Origin: Campylobacter sp. | GTDB taxonomy: Bacteria; Campylobacterota; Campylobacteria; Campylobacterales; Campylobacteraceae | Direction: 5' to 3' | DNA: 5,196 nucleotides | Assembly: GCA_021203945.1 (NCBI GenBank) | Contig: JAJQAF010000139.1 | Location: 1-5,196, forward strand | In this document: positions 1 through 5,196 of the stretch, piece by piece | Layout of the letters: each line of letters begins with the position of its first letter | Position numbering within the stretch: the first letter of the stretch is position 1 | Translations under genes and position numbers: made by a program | Notes under the pieces: model-generated | The model's database searches: none | What the model saw: only the letters and a program-made list of their open reading frames with translations | Told to the model about the DNA's origin: nothing

Positions 1-6
1 TGCGTT

Positions 7-243
7 TTAAGCTTGAGCGCGAAGTTCGGTAACTCGCTCTACTAGCTCCTTCTCCTGGCTTAGATACTGCTTAGCCGTAGCGATCAAATTCGGCAACAAA
101 TCATACCTACGTTTTAGTTGCGTATCTACGCCCGCTTCGATGCTCGCAACCTGATTGCGTTTCGCGATTAGCGCGTTATAAATGCTGATTGCGTAAAGTA
201 AAACGACGGCGATAACGCCGAAAATTATCCAAAGTCCGTTCAT
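7..243 (-). CDS. lemA: LemA family membrane protein, cut short by a stop codon (probable pseudogene)
   Basis: LemA proteins are small membrane-anchored helical proteins of uncertain role. The reading shows one N-terminal membrane helix (about residues 3-23), then the family-typical stretch IYNALIAKRNQV and the motif RRYDLLPNLIATAKQY, then a charged helix ending in ELRAQA. The start ATG has an AAGGAG site (249-254) 5 bases upstream. From family knowledge LemA is usually about 180-200 residues; this frame ends at residue 78 with TAA at 7-9, and the next codons read Asn-Ala. Changing that TAA to TTA would restore a family-like ALNA sequence, so a single-base nonsense mutation is the simplest reading (inference). 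The rest of the gene lies outside the window. It probably shares a transcript with the 26-codon gene 15 bp upstream. LemA identity is secure; loss of function is likely but unproven, and a sequencing error cannot be excluded. Confidence 0.82.
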   Translation of the reverse strand: MNGLWIIFGVIAVVLLYAISIYNALIAKRNQVASIEAGVDTQLKRRYDLLPNLIATAKQYLSQEKELVERVTELRAQA

Positions 244-258
244 AAGTTCTCCTTGAAT

Positions 259-339
259 TTAAGAAATACGAGAGTTATAAATACCGATCGCGCAAAACGC
301 AATAAGAGCTATAACGCAGAGAAATACCCAAAACCCCAT
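259..339 (-). CDS. 26-residue membrane peptide resembling the LemA N-terminus
   Basis: This short frame reads from ATG at 337-339 to TAA at 259-261. It has a strong AAGGAG site (345-350) 5 bases before the start and a good promoter close upstream, so translation is likely. The peptide begins MGFWVFLCVIALIAFC and ends IGIYNSRIS: nearly all of it is one hydrophobic helix. Aligned with the first 27 residues of the neighbouring LemA (one gap), 12 of 26 residues are identical, including W, VIA, AI and IYN. The leaders are alike too (AAATTTAAGGAGAAAAT here, AAATTCAAGGAGAACTT before lemA). It is either the shortened relic of a tandem lemA copy or a small membrane protein in its own right. Its function is unknown. 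Confidence 0.6.
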   Translation of the reverse strand: MGFWVFLCVIALIAFCAIGIYNSRIS

Positions 340-363
340 ATTTTCTCCTTAAATTTTTGAGTA

Positions 364-372
364 AGTATAGCA
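364..372 (-). promoter_or_regulatory. Probable sigma-70 extended -10 promoter for the small peptide and lemA
   Basis: On the minus strand the sequence reads TTTTTGCTATACTTAC. This is a T run followed by an extended -10 element TGCTATACT, the usual Campylobacter vegetative promoter form, which lacks a conserved -35. The -10 hexamer is 364-369, 24 bases before the ATG of the 26-codon gene, leaving a short leader. There is no other plausible promoter before lemA, so both genes are probably transcribed from here. Confidence 0.5.
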
Positions 373-380
373 AAAAGACG

Positions 381-426
381 ATAAATTTAAGCGATATAAA
401 TTTATAAGCGTAAAGCTTAAATTTAT
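381..426. repeat. Perfect 12-bp inverted repeat flanking a 12-bp palindrome (possible operator)
   Basis: ATAAATTTAAGC at 381-392 is the exact reverse complement of GCTTAAATTTAT at 415-426. The 22-base interval holds a self-complementary TATAAATTTATA at 395-406. The left arm sits where the -35 region of the minus-strand promoter would be, and the right arm overlaps the plus-strand -10 boxes. Such an arrangement could be a binding site for a regulator of both genes, or a hairpin. AAATTTA is very common in this kind of genome, which weakens the case. Confidence 0.4.
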
Positions 427-439
427 AATATAATATAAA
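424..439 (+). promoter_or_regulatory. Probable -10 region for the 281-codon gene (three overlapping boxes)
   Basis: TATAAT occurs at 424-429 and again at 429-434, followed by TATAAA at 434-439, so the unit TATAA is repeated three times in tandem. The region upstream is AT-rich with no clear -35, as is usual for Campylobacter. Transcription starting near 436-446 would give a leader of about 50-60 bases before the ATG at 499. Which box is used cannot be told from sequence. Confidence 0.5.
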
Positions 440-498
440 AGCGTGGCGATTTAACGGATTAAGGTATCGTTTGACGTTAGAAAGGAGTATCGATCGGT

Positions 499-1344
499 AT
501 GATTTACATAGAGCAATATAAAAAACAAAATTTCATCAATACAAAAAATATCAAAAACAATCAAATCGTTAAAACCCATGACGGACTATCCGTAAGAGAC
601 GAAAAAGGATGCGAGCGATTTAAAATAAACGCAAATATATGCGCTTACGACCTTATAGGCAAAAACATCTGGTGCGCGAACCGATTAAATTCGCAACTTA
701 TTCAAATAATGGTATTTAGCGACAGCGGAAGATTGATAGCGTCTTTGGATATGCAAGATTTCATCTACGAATCGGACATATTATTCACGGGTCTTCCCGA
801 TGAGAATCGCATTATAGTATCTTTTGCCGGCGGACAAGACGGCTCTTGCGATTATTGCATATCGTTGCGCGGCGCAAATTTAAACGAAGATAAGAGATTT
901 CCGCTTAATCAAACATATATGTTTAACATCGGCAATCACTCTTTATCGGCTGATTTTTATAGCTCAAAGTTACTTTTGGTATCATATCCGAACTTTGATT
1001 TGCAGATCGAAAAAACGTATGATATTTTTCAAGACGATTCATTGGCAAACGTATGGAGTATCGACGCTAAATCGGGGATATTTTGCACAACCGAAGGCAG
1101 ATGGTATCTGTTTGATTTAAGAAATCTTGATTTGATAGACGAACTTAGCATAAAAGGCTACGAACCGAACACGGATAGTTTCGGGATATTATGTTCCGAT
1201 GTGTATACTTTATTTCAGACAAAAGACGAATTGATCTTTAGCGTCGCAAAAGGAGGCGGACACAAAGATGAATACATCAGCGTAGATAAAATTTATTTGA
1301 TATCGCTTATAAATAAAGCCGTCGAAAGCTTTCAAAAGCGATAA
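499..1344 (+). CDS. Hypothetical protein, beta-strand-rich, 281 residues
   Basis: I do not recognise a named family. The protein has no signal peptide or membrane helix and should be cytoplasmic. It is built of short beta-strand runs with turns: VFSDSGRLIASL (72-83), an ENRIIVSFAGGQDGSCDY segment (102-119), LLLVSYPNFDLQIE (158-171), SGIFCTTEGRWYLFDL (192-207), ELIFSVAKGGG (244-254) and KIYLISLINKAVESF (264-278). The spacing resembles a beta-propeller, which is an inference only. The start at 499 follows AAAGGAG (481-487) by 11 bases, a rather long gap, but no ATG, GTG or TTG lies in frame between them. The gene is divergent from lemA and convergent with the lipoprotein gene. Two 60-base lines counted by hand (541-600 and 901-960) have 20 G+C each, against 30 for a line of the propeller gene at 3361-3420, which hints at horizontal transfer. 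Confidence 0.75.
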   Translation: MIYIEQYKKQNFINTKNIKNNQIVKTHDGLSVRDEKGCERFKINANICAYDLIGKNIWCANRLNSQLIQIMVFSDSGRLIASLDMQDFIYESDILFTGLPDENRIIVSFAGGQDGSCDYCISLRGANLNEDKRFPLNQTYMFNIGNHSLSADFYSSKLLLVSYPNFDLQIEKTYDIFQDDSLANVWSIDAKSGIFCTTEGRWYLFDLRNLDLIDELSIKGYEPNTDSFGILCSDVYTLFQTKDELIFSVAKGGGHKDEYISVDKIYLISLINKAVESFQKR

Positions 1345-1518
1345 CGTAATAAAATTTAATCATTTTATAGGCAACAATAAATCTCCGCTTTATTTCACTC
1401 GTAGCTACATTTTGCATAGCCTGAAAGTTTTCTATCCCGTTTAGGAGCGGCATATAACTAAGCTATAAAACACTATCGTTAATAGCTCGCATTTTTCTAT
1501 GCGATAATCGTGCGGTAT

Positions 1519-1576
1519 GGAGTGCCCGTGATTTCACATAGCTTTGTGAAATTCAACTTCACTCCTTTTGTTTTTT
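1519..1576 (+). terminator. Nested hairpin followed by a T-rich tract
   Basis: GGAGTG (1519-1524) pairs with CACTCC (1560-1565). Inside it ATTTCACA (1531-1538) pairs perfectly with TGTGAAAT (1545-1552) around a 6-base loop. The outer arm is followed directly by TTTTGTTTTTT (1566-1576). This fits a rho-independent terminator read on the plus strand, ending transcripts of the 281-codon gene about 175 bases after its stop. The internal unpaired segments make it larger than a standard terminator, so a structured RNA is an alternative. Confidence 0.45.
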
Positions 1577-1607
1577 GGGATCGGGCGCAGACCCCTTTTT
1601 GGTGTAA

Positions 1608-1630
1608 ATTTAACGCGCCAAACGTTAAAT
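1608..1630 (-). terminator. Possible weak terminator after the lipoprotein gene
   Basis: ATTTAACG (1608-1615) and CGTTAAAT (1623-1630) form a perfect 8-bp stem with a 7-base loop, lying 24 bases beyond the lipoprotein stop codon on the minus strand. The following minus-strand sequence, TTACACC, has only a poor U tract, so terminator activity is uncertain. Confidence 0.3.
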
Positions 1631-1654
1631 CTATCCGCGCAGTGAGATTAAAAT

Positions 1655-2401
1655 CTATCTCTTATAAACCTTAGCGAGCGTGCCGGCGCCGACATTTTTA
1701 GACGCTCCGTCCTGCGTCAAAATCACGTCTTTTATACTCACGCTTTTATCGGTATTTATGTAAAAGCTAAATTTATATTCGCGCGATTTTATCTCCTTTG
1801 GTATCTCGCCGAACCAAATCGGCTTAACTTCTCTCGTGGTAAAATTCGCGACGTCCGAGAAGCTAAAAACGAAGTTTCCAAACGCCCAATTATCGTGTTT
1901 TAGATTATAAGTCGTCGCAAGCTCGTCGCTAAGAGCCTTTTGGTCGCATTCAACGGATCTAAACATATTTCCCGTAACGCGTTTGCAGTATTTTTTCGCT
2001 AGAGCGATGATCTGTTCGTCGGTGATTTGAGGAGAATTTTCATTTTTAAATTTGTCAAATTCTTTTTTCGTAAAATCCACGCTACTATCAATATGCTTTT
2101 GATTATCAGCCTTTTCTTTTTGCACAGCTTCTTGATATTGTGCGTTTTGTGCATCAAATTCGGCCTTCAAGACGCTATTTTTGACGACGCAAACCGCGCT
2201 TACGATCTTTTGATCCTTGCTGCTTTCATCGCTCCACACGACCTTTTCACATTCATTAAAGCCGTCAATTGCCGTGCCTACGCTCATCGATTTATTCTGT
2301 GGAAAAGTGTAATTTTTGACCGTATCGATATTGTTTTCTCCGCATCCTGCAAAGATAATGCTTGCAACTGTGCAAGATATGATTAATGAAATTTTACTCA
2401 T
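1655..2401 (-). CDS. Putative lipoprotein, about 248 residues
   Basis: The N-terminus MSKISLIISCTVASIIF followed by AGC is a signal peptide with a lipobox (FAGC), so Cys20 should be lipidated after signal peptidase II cleavage. Gly follows the Cys, so by the enterobacterial rule outer-membrane sorting is more likely. ATG at 2399-2401 was chosen over the ATG two codons upstream (2405-2407): the AAAGGA site abuts the upstream ATG but stands 5 bases from the chosen one. Residues about 27-75 (VKNYTFPQN, MSVGTAIDGF, VVWSDE, VSAVCVV) and the end (YKFSFYINTDKSVSIKDV) resemble, from memory, a small domain of enterobacterial hypothetical proteins beginning VKNG and TVGxAFDNY. Between them lies a charged, probably coiled-coil helix (about 79-123) encoded by AT-rich DNA, and a Cys pair (139, 152). 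The gene appears to be monocistronic. Its function is unknown. Confidence 0.8.
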   Translation of the reverse strand: MSKISLIISCTVASIIFAGCGENNIDTVKNYTFPQNKSMSVGTAIDGFNECEKVVWSDESSKDQKIVSAVCVVKNSVLKAEFDAQNAQYQEAVQKEKADNQKHIDSSVDFTKKEFDKFKNENSPQITDEQIIALAKKYCKRVTGNMFRSVECDQKALSDELATTYNLKHDNWAFGNFVFSFSDVANFTTREVKPIWFGEIPKEIKSREYKFSFYINTDKSVSIKDVILTQDGASKNVGAGTLAKVYKR

Positions 2402-2429
2402 TTTCATCCTTTATTAAAAATAAATTAGT

Positions 2430-2437
2430 ATTCTATA
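2430..2437 (-). promoter_or_regulatory. Possible promoter for the lipoprotein gene
   Basis: The minus strand reads TTTGTATAGAATACT, giving a -10 box TAGAAT (2430-2435) or the overlapping TATAGA (2432-2437), with AT-rich sequence upstream. The box is about 28 bases before the chosen ATG. The same TAGAAT hexamer precedes the 423-codon gene. Confidence 0.35.
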
Positions 2438-2546
2438 CAAAGTAAAGTAAATTCTATTTAAATTTAGTTAATTTAATAAAGTCGCCGTAAAAAGCTCGTT
2501 TTGAGCGATTAAATTTAAATCGTTTCCTAATCTCGGCATAGCAAGC

Positions 2547-2591
2547 CGGATATGAAAATTATCCTTCTTACGCATCAGGATTTTCAATCCG
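2547..2591. repeat. Imperfect palindrome, 12-bp arms
   Basis: CGGATATGAAAAT (2547-2559) pairs with ATTTTCAATCCG (2580-2591), with one bulged base and a 20-base centre that adds no clear stem. No T run follows on either strand, so it is not a standard terminator. It lies about 150 bases downstream of the 423-codon gene and about 145 bases upstream of the lipoprotein start. Its role is unknown; a repeat element or an RNA structure are both possible. Confidence 0.45.
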
Positions 2592-2741
2592 ATACGGGCT
2601 AAAATATTAGTCAAAACGCGTGCGCTAATTTATTTTATTTACTCGTGCGACGCATTTTACTCGTCTGCAAACCGAATTTTGACTGCGTCATCTTTTTACG
2701 ACAAATCAAAGTGCGTATTTATTGATAAATTTAGACCAAGC

Positions 2742-4013
2742 TTACCATTTATAAATTTTATCCTCAAACACGAGCAGTCTAAACTCCTCGCCTATATCGG
2801 CGGTTCCGATAGCGTGACTGTGGCGCGGCTCGCCAAATTTTAGCTTATGCAGCCTGCCGCCGTATGTGCCGACAAATAGCGTTTTGCCGTCGTCCGTTAC
2901 CGCCATGGATCTTATCGTGCCGCCCAGATAGTATCGCCAGATATGCGTCCCGTCCTTGCTTATGGCTTTGATATACCCGTATGCGTCGCCCAGCACGTAA
3001 AATTCACTCATCACGACTCCGGCATATACGCGCATCGCATCGTCTATGACGATAAAATTTTTATGTTCGTCGTCGTAGGAATACGCTTCTACTTCCAAGC
3101 CTTTTTTGAGTTGCGCGCCGTCTATGCCGATCGTGATGCCGTTATAGAAGTGGCAAGAGTTCGTGATAAGCTGCGAATCATCTTTGGCAAACAAACAAAA
3201 GTGCGAATAGGAGCTTTGCACGCCGATAACGCCTAGCTTCTCGCCGTTTGCATCTAGCAGGATATGATCGCTGCACTGATCGCCCGTAACGATGAATTTA
3301 TTATCGTTTGAGAGCGTCGCGTTTGCCATATCTATGTAAATTTCGTAGTTTTCGTCGTCGTTATATTCGTCGATCTCGGCGTGTATGAGCTTGGCGCCCT
3401 CTTGCCCGATCAAGAAAATGCCTCCATATGAGACCACGACGACTTTCGAGCCGTCGTTAAACGGCAAAATTTCTATAATATTATCATCTTTTATATCGTG
3501 GCGAAATCGAGCTAAAATTTCGCCGTCTAACGCAAAACCCTTTGTAAGCGTAATTTCGCCGTTTCTTGCCACGGCAAAAATTTCGTTTTGCTTTGATTTT
3601 CCCACGGCGATGATGTCGGTTGCGACTAGGCGAGGCTCGTTGCCGTGCAGCATATAAGTCGTTTTACGGGTTCTGCCGTCGCTATATTTGGACGCGACGA
3701 AAACCGCGTTATCGTAATCTATGCAAAAAATTTGATCGATATTGCATAAAAGCTTGTCCAGCTCGTCGTTTATGACGATATTTGAGGGAGGAAAATCGGC
3801 TCTAAATTTAGCCGTATCGCCGCTTTCGTTCGCTTTTGCAAGCAGTTTATAAACCTCGCCGCAAAGCTTTTCGTCTCTGCCGTCTTGCGGCTCTTTGCCT
3901 TTGAAGTTATCCCAACCGTTCTCTTCGCTCCACGCAACCATCTCATTTATAGCTTTTGCATAGCTCTCGCCCTTTTCGTTCCACTCTTTTTTCAGCTCGT
4001 CGTAGCTTGGCAT
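2742..4013 (-). CDS. WD40/PQQ-like beta-propeller protein of unknown function, 423 residues
   Basis: The first 75 or so residues are helical and charged (MPSYDELKKEWNEKGESY). After PPSNIVI the chain turns into repeated blade-like beta units: NEIFAVARNGEITL (143-156), DGSKVVVVSYGGIFLI (187-202), DNKFIVTGDQCSDHILLDANG (237-257, the clearest blade), DDSQLITNSCHFYNGITIG (278-296), YVLGDAYGYIKAISKDG (339-355) and DGKTLFVGTYGGRLHKL (375-391). There is no signal peptide or membrane helix, so it should be cytoplasmic. The SSYSHF, SCHFYNGITIG and LGDAYGYIKA stretches and the IGT-to-final-Trp tail match, from memory, a widespread family of bacterial hypothetical proteins with no known job. The usual tail there is close to RRWLFW; here it is FRLLVFEDKIYKW. 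AAAGGA (4020-4025) lies 6 bases before the ATG, supporting this start. The gene stands alone, about 160 bases from typA. Confidence 0.82.
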   Translation of the reverse strand: MPSYDELKKEWNEKGESYAKAINEMVAWSEENGWDNFKGKEPQDGRDEKLCGEVYKLLAKANESGDTAKFRADFPPSNIVINDELDKLLCNIDQIFCIDYDNAVFVASKYSDGRTRKTTYMLHGNEPRLVATDIIAVGKSKQNEIFAVARNGEITLTKGFALDGEILARFRHDIKDDNIIEILPFNDGSKVVVVSYGGIFLIGQEGAKLIHAEIDEYNDDENYEIYIDMANATLSNDNKFIVTGDQCSDHILLDANGEKLGVIGVQSSYSHFCLFAKDDSQLITNSCHFYNGITIGIDGAQLKKGLEVEAYSYDDEHKNFIVIDDAMRVYAGVVMSEFYVLGDAYGYIKAISKDGTHIWRYYLGGTIRSMAVTDDGKTLFVGTYGGRLHKLKFGEPRHSHAIGTADIGEEFRLLVFEDKIYKW

Positions 4014-4043
4014 CGGGTATCCTTTGGATTAAATTTAGTAACC

Positions 4044-4049
4044 ATTCTA
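4044..4049 (-). promoter_or_regulatory. Probable -10 box for the propeller gene
   Basis: The minus strand reads TTTTTATGTAGAATGG, with a -10 hexamer TAGAAT at 4044-4049 preceded by T runs, as in Campylobacter vegetative promoters. It lies 30 bases before the ATG. This suggests the gene has its own promoter and does not depend on read-through from typA. Confidence 0.45.
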
Positions 4050-4125
4050 CATAAAAATCTATAAAAATACCGAAAATTTAGATTGAGAATTTTACGCTTT
4101 AAAAGCAGAAAATAAGATAAATTTT

Positions 4126-4165
4126 AAAAAAAGGAGGCTATCCCTTCGGTTTTAACCAAAGGGAT
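4126..4165 (-). terminator. Terminator-like hairpin after typA
   Basis: ATCCCTT (4140-4146) pairs with AAGGGAT (4159-4165), one mismatch follows, and then GGTT pairs with AACC, making an 11-bp stem with one mismatch. It begins only 7 bases after the typA stop codon. Read on the minus strand, seven T residues (4126-4132) follow after a 7-base spacer (AGCCTCC). The displaced T run makes it less than ideal, but its position favours a typA terminator. Confidence 0.5.
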
Positions 4166-4172
4166 TTAAATT

Positions 4173-5196
4173 TTAGTTGGTTTTTGCCATTCTGCGGCGG
4201 ATCGTCGGATCAAGGTAGCGTTTTCTCACACGGATATTGATCGGCGTAACTTCGACGAGTTCGTCGTCTTCTATCCATTCAAGCGCACGCTCTAAGCTCA
4301 ATTTACGCGGCGGCACCAGTTTTATGGCGTCATCGCTTCCGCTTGCACGAACGTTGGTTAAATTTTTACCCTTAATCGGATTTACGTCAAGATCGTTCGG
4401 ACGACTATGCTCACCGATAATCATTCCTACATAAACCTTGGTTTGCGGCTCGTGAAACAGCACGCCGCGATCTTGTAAATTCCACAAACTATAAGCAAGC
4501 GTTACGCCGTTTTCCATCGAAACGAGCGCGCCGTTACTTCGGTGCTCGACGTTTCCGCTCAACGGACGAAATTCCAAAAAGCTATGATTCATCACGCCTT
4601 CGCCCTTGGTATCGGTTAGAAATTGGCTTCTAAAGCCGATAAGTCCGCGCGCGGGTATCTCAAATTCGATACGAGTTTGTCCGTCGCCCGTCGGATTCAT
4701 AGATGTCATTTCCGCCTTGCGTTTGCCGAGTTTTTCTATGACCGTTCCCGTGCATTCATCGGGCGCGTCAATAACCAAATGCTCAAAAGGTTCGCACCTT
4801 ACGCCGTTAATCTCTTTGATGATAACTTCCGGGCGACCAAGCAAAAATTCATACCCTTCGCGACGCATATTTTCAGCCAAAATAGTGATCTGAAGCTCGC
4901 CTCGACCGCTTACCTTAAATTTGCCTTCGCCGATATTTTCATATTTCATCGCGATATTCGTTTTCATCTCGTTTTGCAAACGCTCGTCAAGCTTATTTGA
5001 AGTTACGTGCTTGCCTTCGGTGCCCGCCAAAGGTCCGTCATTGACGCTAAAAACGACGCTTAAAGTCGGCTCTTCAATATGGAGCGGATCAAGCGGCATA
5101 GGATTGTTAGGATCAACCACGCTATCGCCCACGTCAAGCGCGTCAAAGCCCGCGATAGCGACTATATCGCCCGTCTTCGCTGCGTCTATCTCTCGT
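4173..5196 (-). CDS. typA: Translational GTPase TypA/BipA, C-terminal 340 residues (partial)
   Basis: TypA/BipA is an EF-G-like ribosome-binding GTPase involved in 50S subunit assembly and stress or cold adaptation. The frame is open to the window edge, beginning [16 protein letters not shown], so the GTG at 5130-5132 is an internal Val and not a start. About 260 N-terminal residues (GTPase domain and most of domain II) lie outside; the full family length is about 600. Visible parts are the end of domain II, an EF-G domain III-like part (about 42-121, [14 protein letters not shown] and [18 protein letters not shown]), a domain V-like part (about 135-220, [37 protein letters not shown]) and the TypA-specific C-terminal domain ([44 protein letters not shown]). 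The 3' end is intact, with TAA at 4173-4175 and a hairpin just after it. No key residue is missing in the part seen. Confidence 0.97.
   Translation of the reverse strand, partial: REIDAAKTGDIVAIAGFDALDVGDSVVDPNNPMPLDPLHIEEPTLSVVFSVNDGPLAGTEGKHVTSNKLDERLQNEMKTNIAMKYENIGEGKFKVSGRGELQITILAENMRREGYEFLLGRPEVIIKEINGVRCEPFEHLVIDAPDECTGTVIEKLGKRKAEMTSMNPTGDGQTRIEFEIPARGLIGFRSQFLTDTKGEGVMNHSFLEFRPLSGNVEHRSNGALVSMENGVTLAYSLWNLQDRGVLFHEPQTKVYVGMIIGEHSRPNDLDVNPIKGKNLTNVRASGSDDAIKLVPPRKLSLERALEWIEDDELVEVTPINIRVRKRYLDPTIRRRMAKTN

Larger units (their letters stand above)
1345..1654. other. Gene-free convergent gap with several hairpins
   Basis: This gap separates the 3' ends of the 281-codon gene (plus) and the lipoprotein gene (minus). 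I see no gene with a start and ribosome site. Hairpins present are AATAAA/TTTATT (1376-1394), CGCAT/ATGCG (1488-1503), a nested structure at 1519-1565 and ATTTAACG/CGTTAAAT (1608-1630). A plus-strand frame is open from 1486 to 1671 (62 codons), but it lacks an ATG and a Shine-Dalgarno site and runs antisense into the lipoprotein gene. The block could be a dispersed intergenic element or decayed sequence. Confidence 0.5.
2408..2741. other. Gap of about 330 bp with a palindrome and short open frames
   Basis: This interval lies between the end of the 423-codon gene and the start of the lipoprotein gene, both on the minus strand. It holds the lipoprotein promoter at its left end and an imperfect palindrome at 2547-2591. 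On the minus strand a frame closes at 2468-2470 and stays open for about 53 codons. An ATG at 2573-2575 would give 35 residues starting MRKKDNFHIRLAMPRLG, but no proper Shine-Dalgarno site precedes it. A second frame of 18 codons (ATG ACG CAG onwards, ending before 2632) also lacks a ribosome site. I call none of these genes. The block may be a dispersed repeat or a gene relic. Confidence 0.45.

Noticed and set aside
1577..1600. GGG/CCC short hairpin followed by TTTTT as another plus-strand terminator
   Set aside because: Only about 3 bp of consistent pairing can be drawn, so it is too weak to call beside the stronger hairpin just upstream.
2027..2386. 119-codon plus-strand open frame
   Set aside because: It lies wholly antisense to the lipoprotein gene, has no ribosome site and shows no recognisable domain. 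The minus-strand lipoprotein, with lipobox and Shine-Dalgarno site, explains this DNA.
2405..2407. Upstream ATG as the lipoprotein start
   Set aside because: The AAAGGA site overlaps or directly touches this ATG. The ATG two codons later has a normal 5-base spacing.
2943..3657. Two plus-strand frames (97 and 90 codons) within the propeller gene
   Set aside because: They are antisense shadows of a well-supported 423-codon gene, with no start signals.
4237..5000. Plus-strand frames opposite typA
   Set aside because: typA is unambiguous on the minus strand and conserved along its whole visible length. The opposite frames have no domain or ribosome site.
5130..5132. GTG as a start codon giving a 319-residue protein
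   Set aside because: The frame stays open upstream to the window edge and encodes typical TypA residues ([16 protein letters not shown]), so this GTG is internal.
1..5196. tRNA or rRNA genes, CRISPR array, insertion sequence or phage module
   Set aside because: I saw no cloverleaf-like sequence, no regularly spaced repeats, no transposase or integrase motifs and no paired terminal repeats.

Overview
The window looks like part of a Campylobacter-type (Campylobacterota) chromosome. The evidence is the AT-rich DNA with many AAATTTA words, extended -10 promoters preceded by T runs without a clear -35 box, AAGGAG-type ribosome sites, and a TypA/BipA protein at the right edge. The species cannot be fixed from this sequence. 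C. showae or C. rectus-like genomes are only a guess from style.

Layout, left to right. (1) On the minus strand at the left edge is the start of a lemA gene, which stops after 78 codons. Just upstream of it in the same transcript is a 26-codon membrane peptide gene that looks like a second, shortened lemA start. (2) A short divergent promoter region (340-498) holds a perfect 12-bp inverted repeat around a 12-bp palindrome, lying between two opposed -10 boxes. (3) On the plus strand is a 281-codon gene of unknown function, beta-strand rich and AT-richer than its neighbours. (4) A 310-bp convergent gap holds several hairpins, including a probable terminator. (5) On the minus strand is a lipoprotein gene of about 248 codons. 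(6) A 340-bp gap upstream of it holds an imperfect palindrome and a short open frame. (7) On the minus strand is a 423-codon beta-propeller-like gene of a widespread family with no known function. (8) A terminator-like hairpin follows the 3' part (340 codons) of typA/bipA, which runs off the right edge.

Only typA is a housekeeping gene of known role. The middle (about 340-4020) is accessory in character: three unknown or poorly known genes, each apparently with its own promoter and separated by gaps of more than 150 bp, so they do not form an obvious operon. No known defence, CRISPR, phage or transposon module is visible. The points most worth a second look are the broken lemA with its mini-paralogue, the symmetrical operator-like element, and the two gap elements that may be dispersed repeats.
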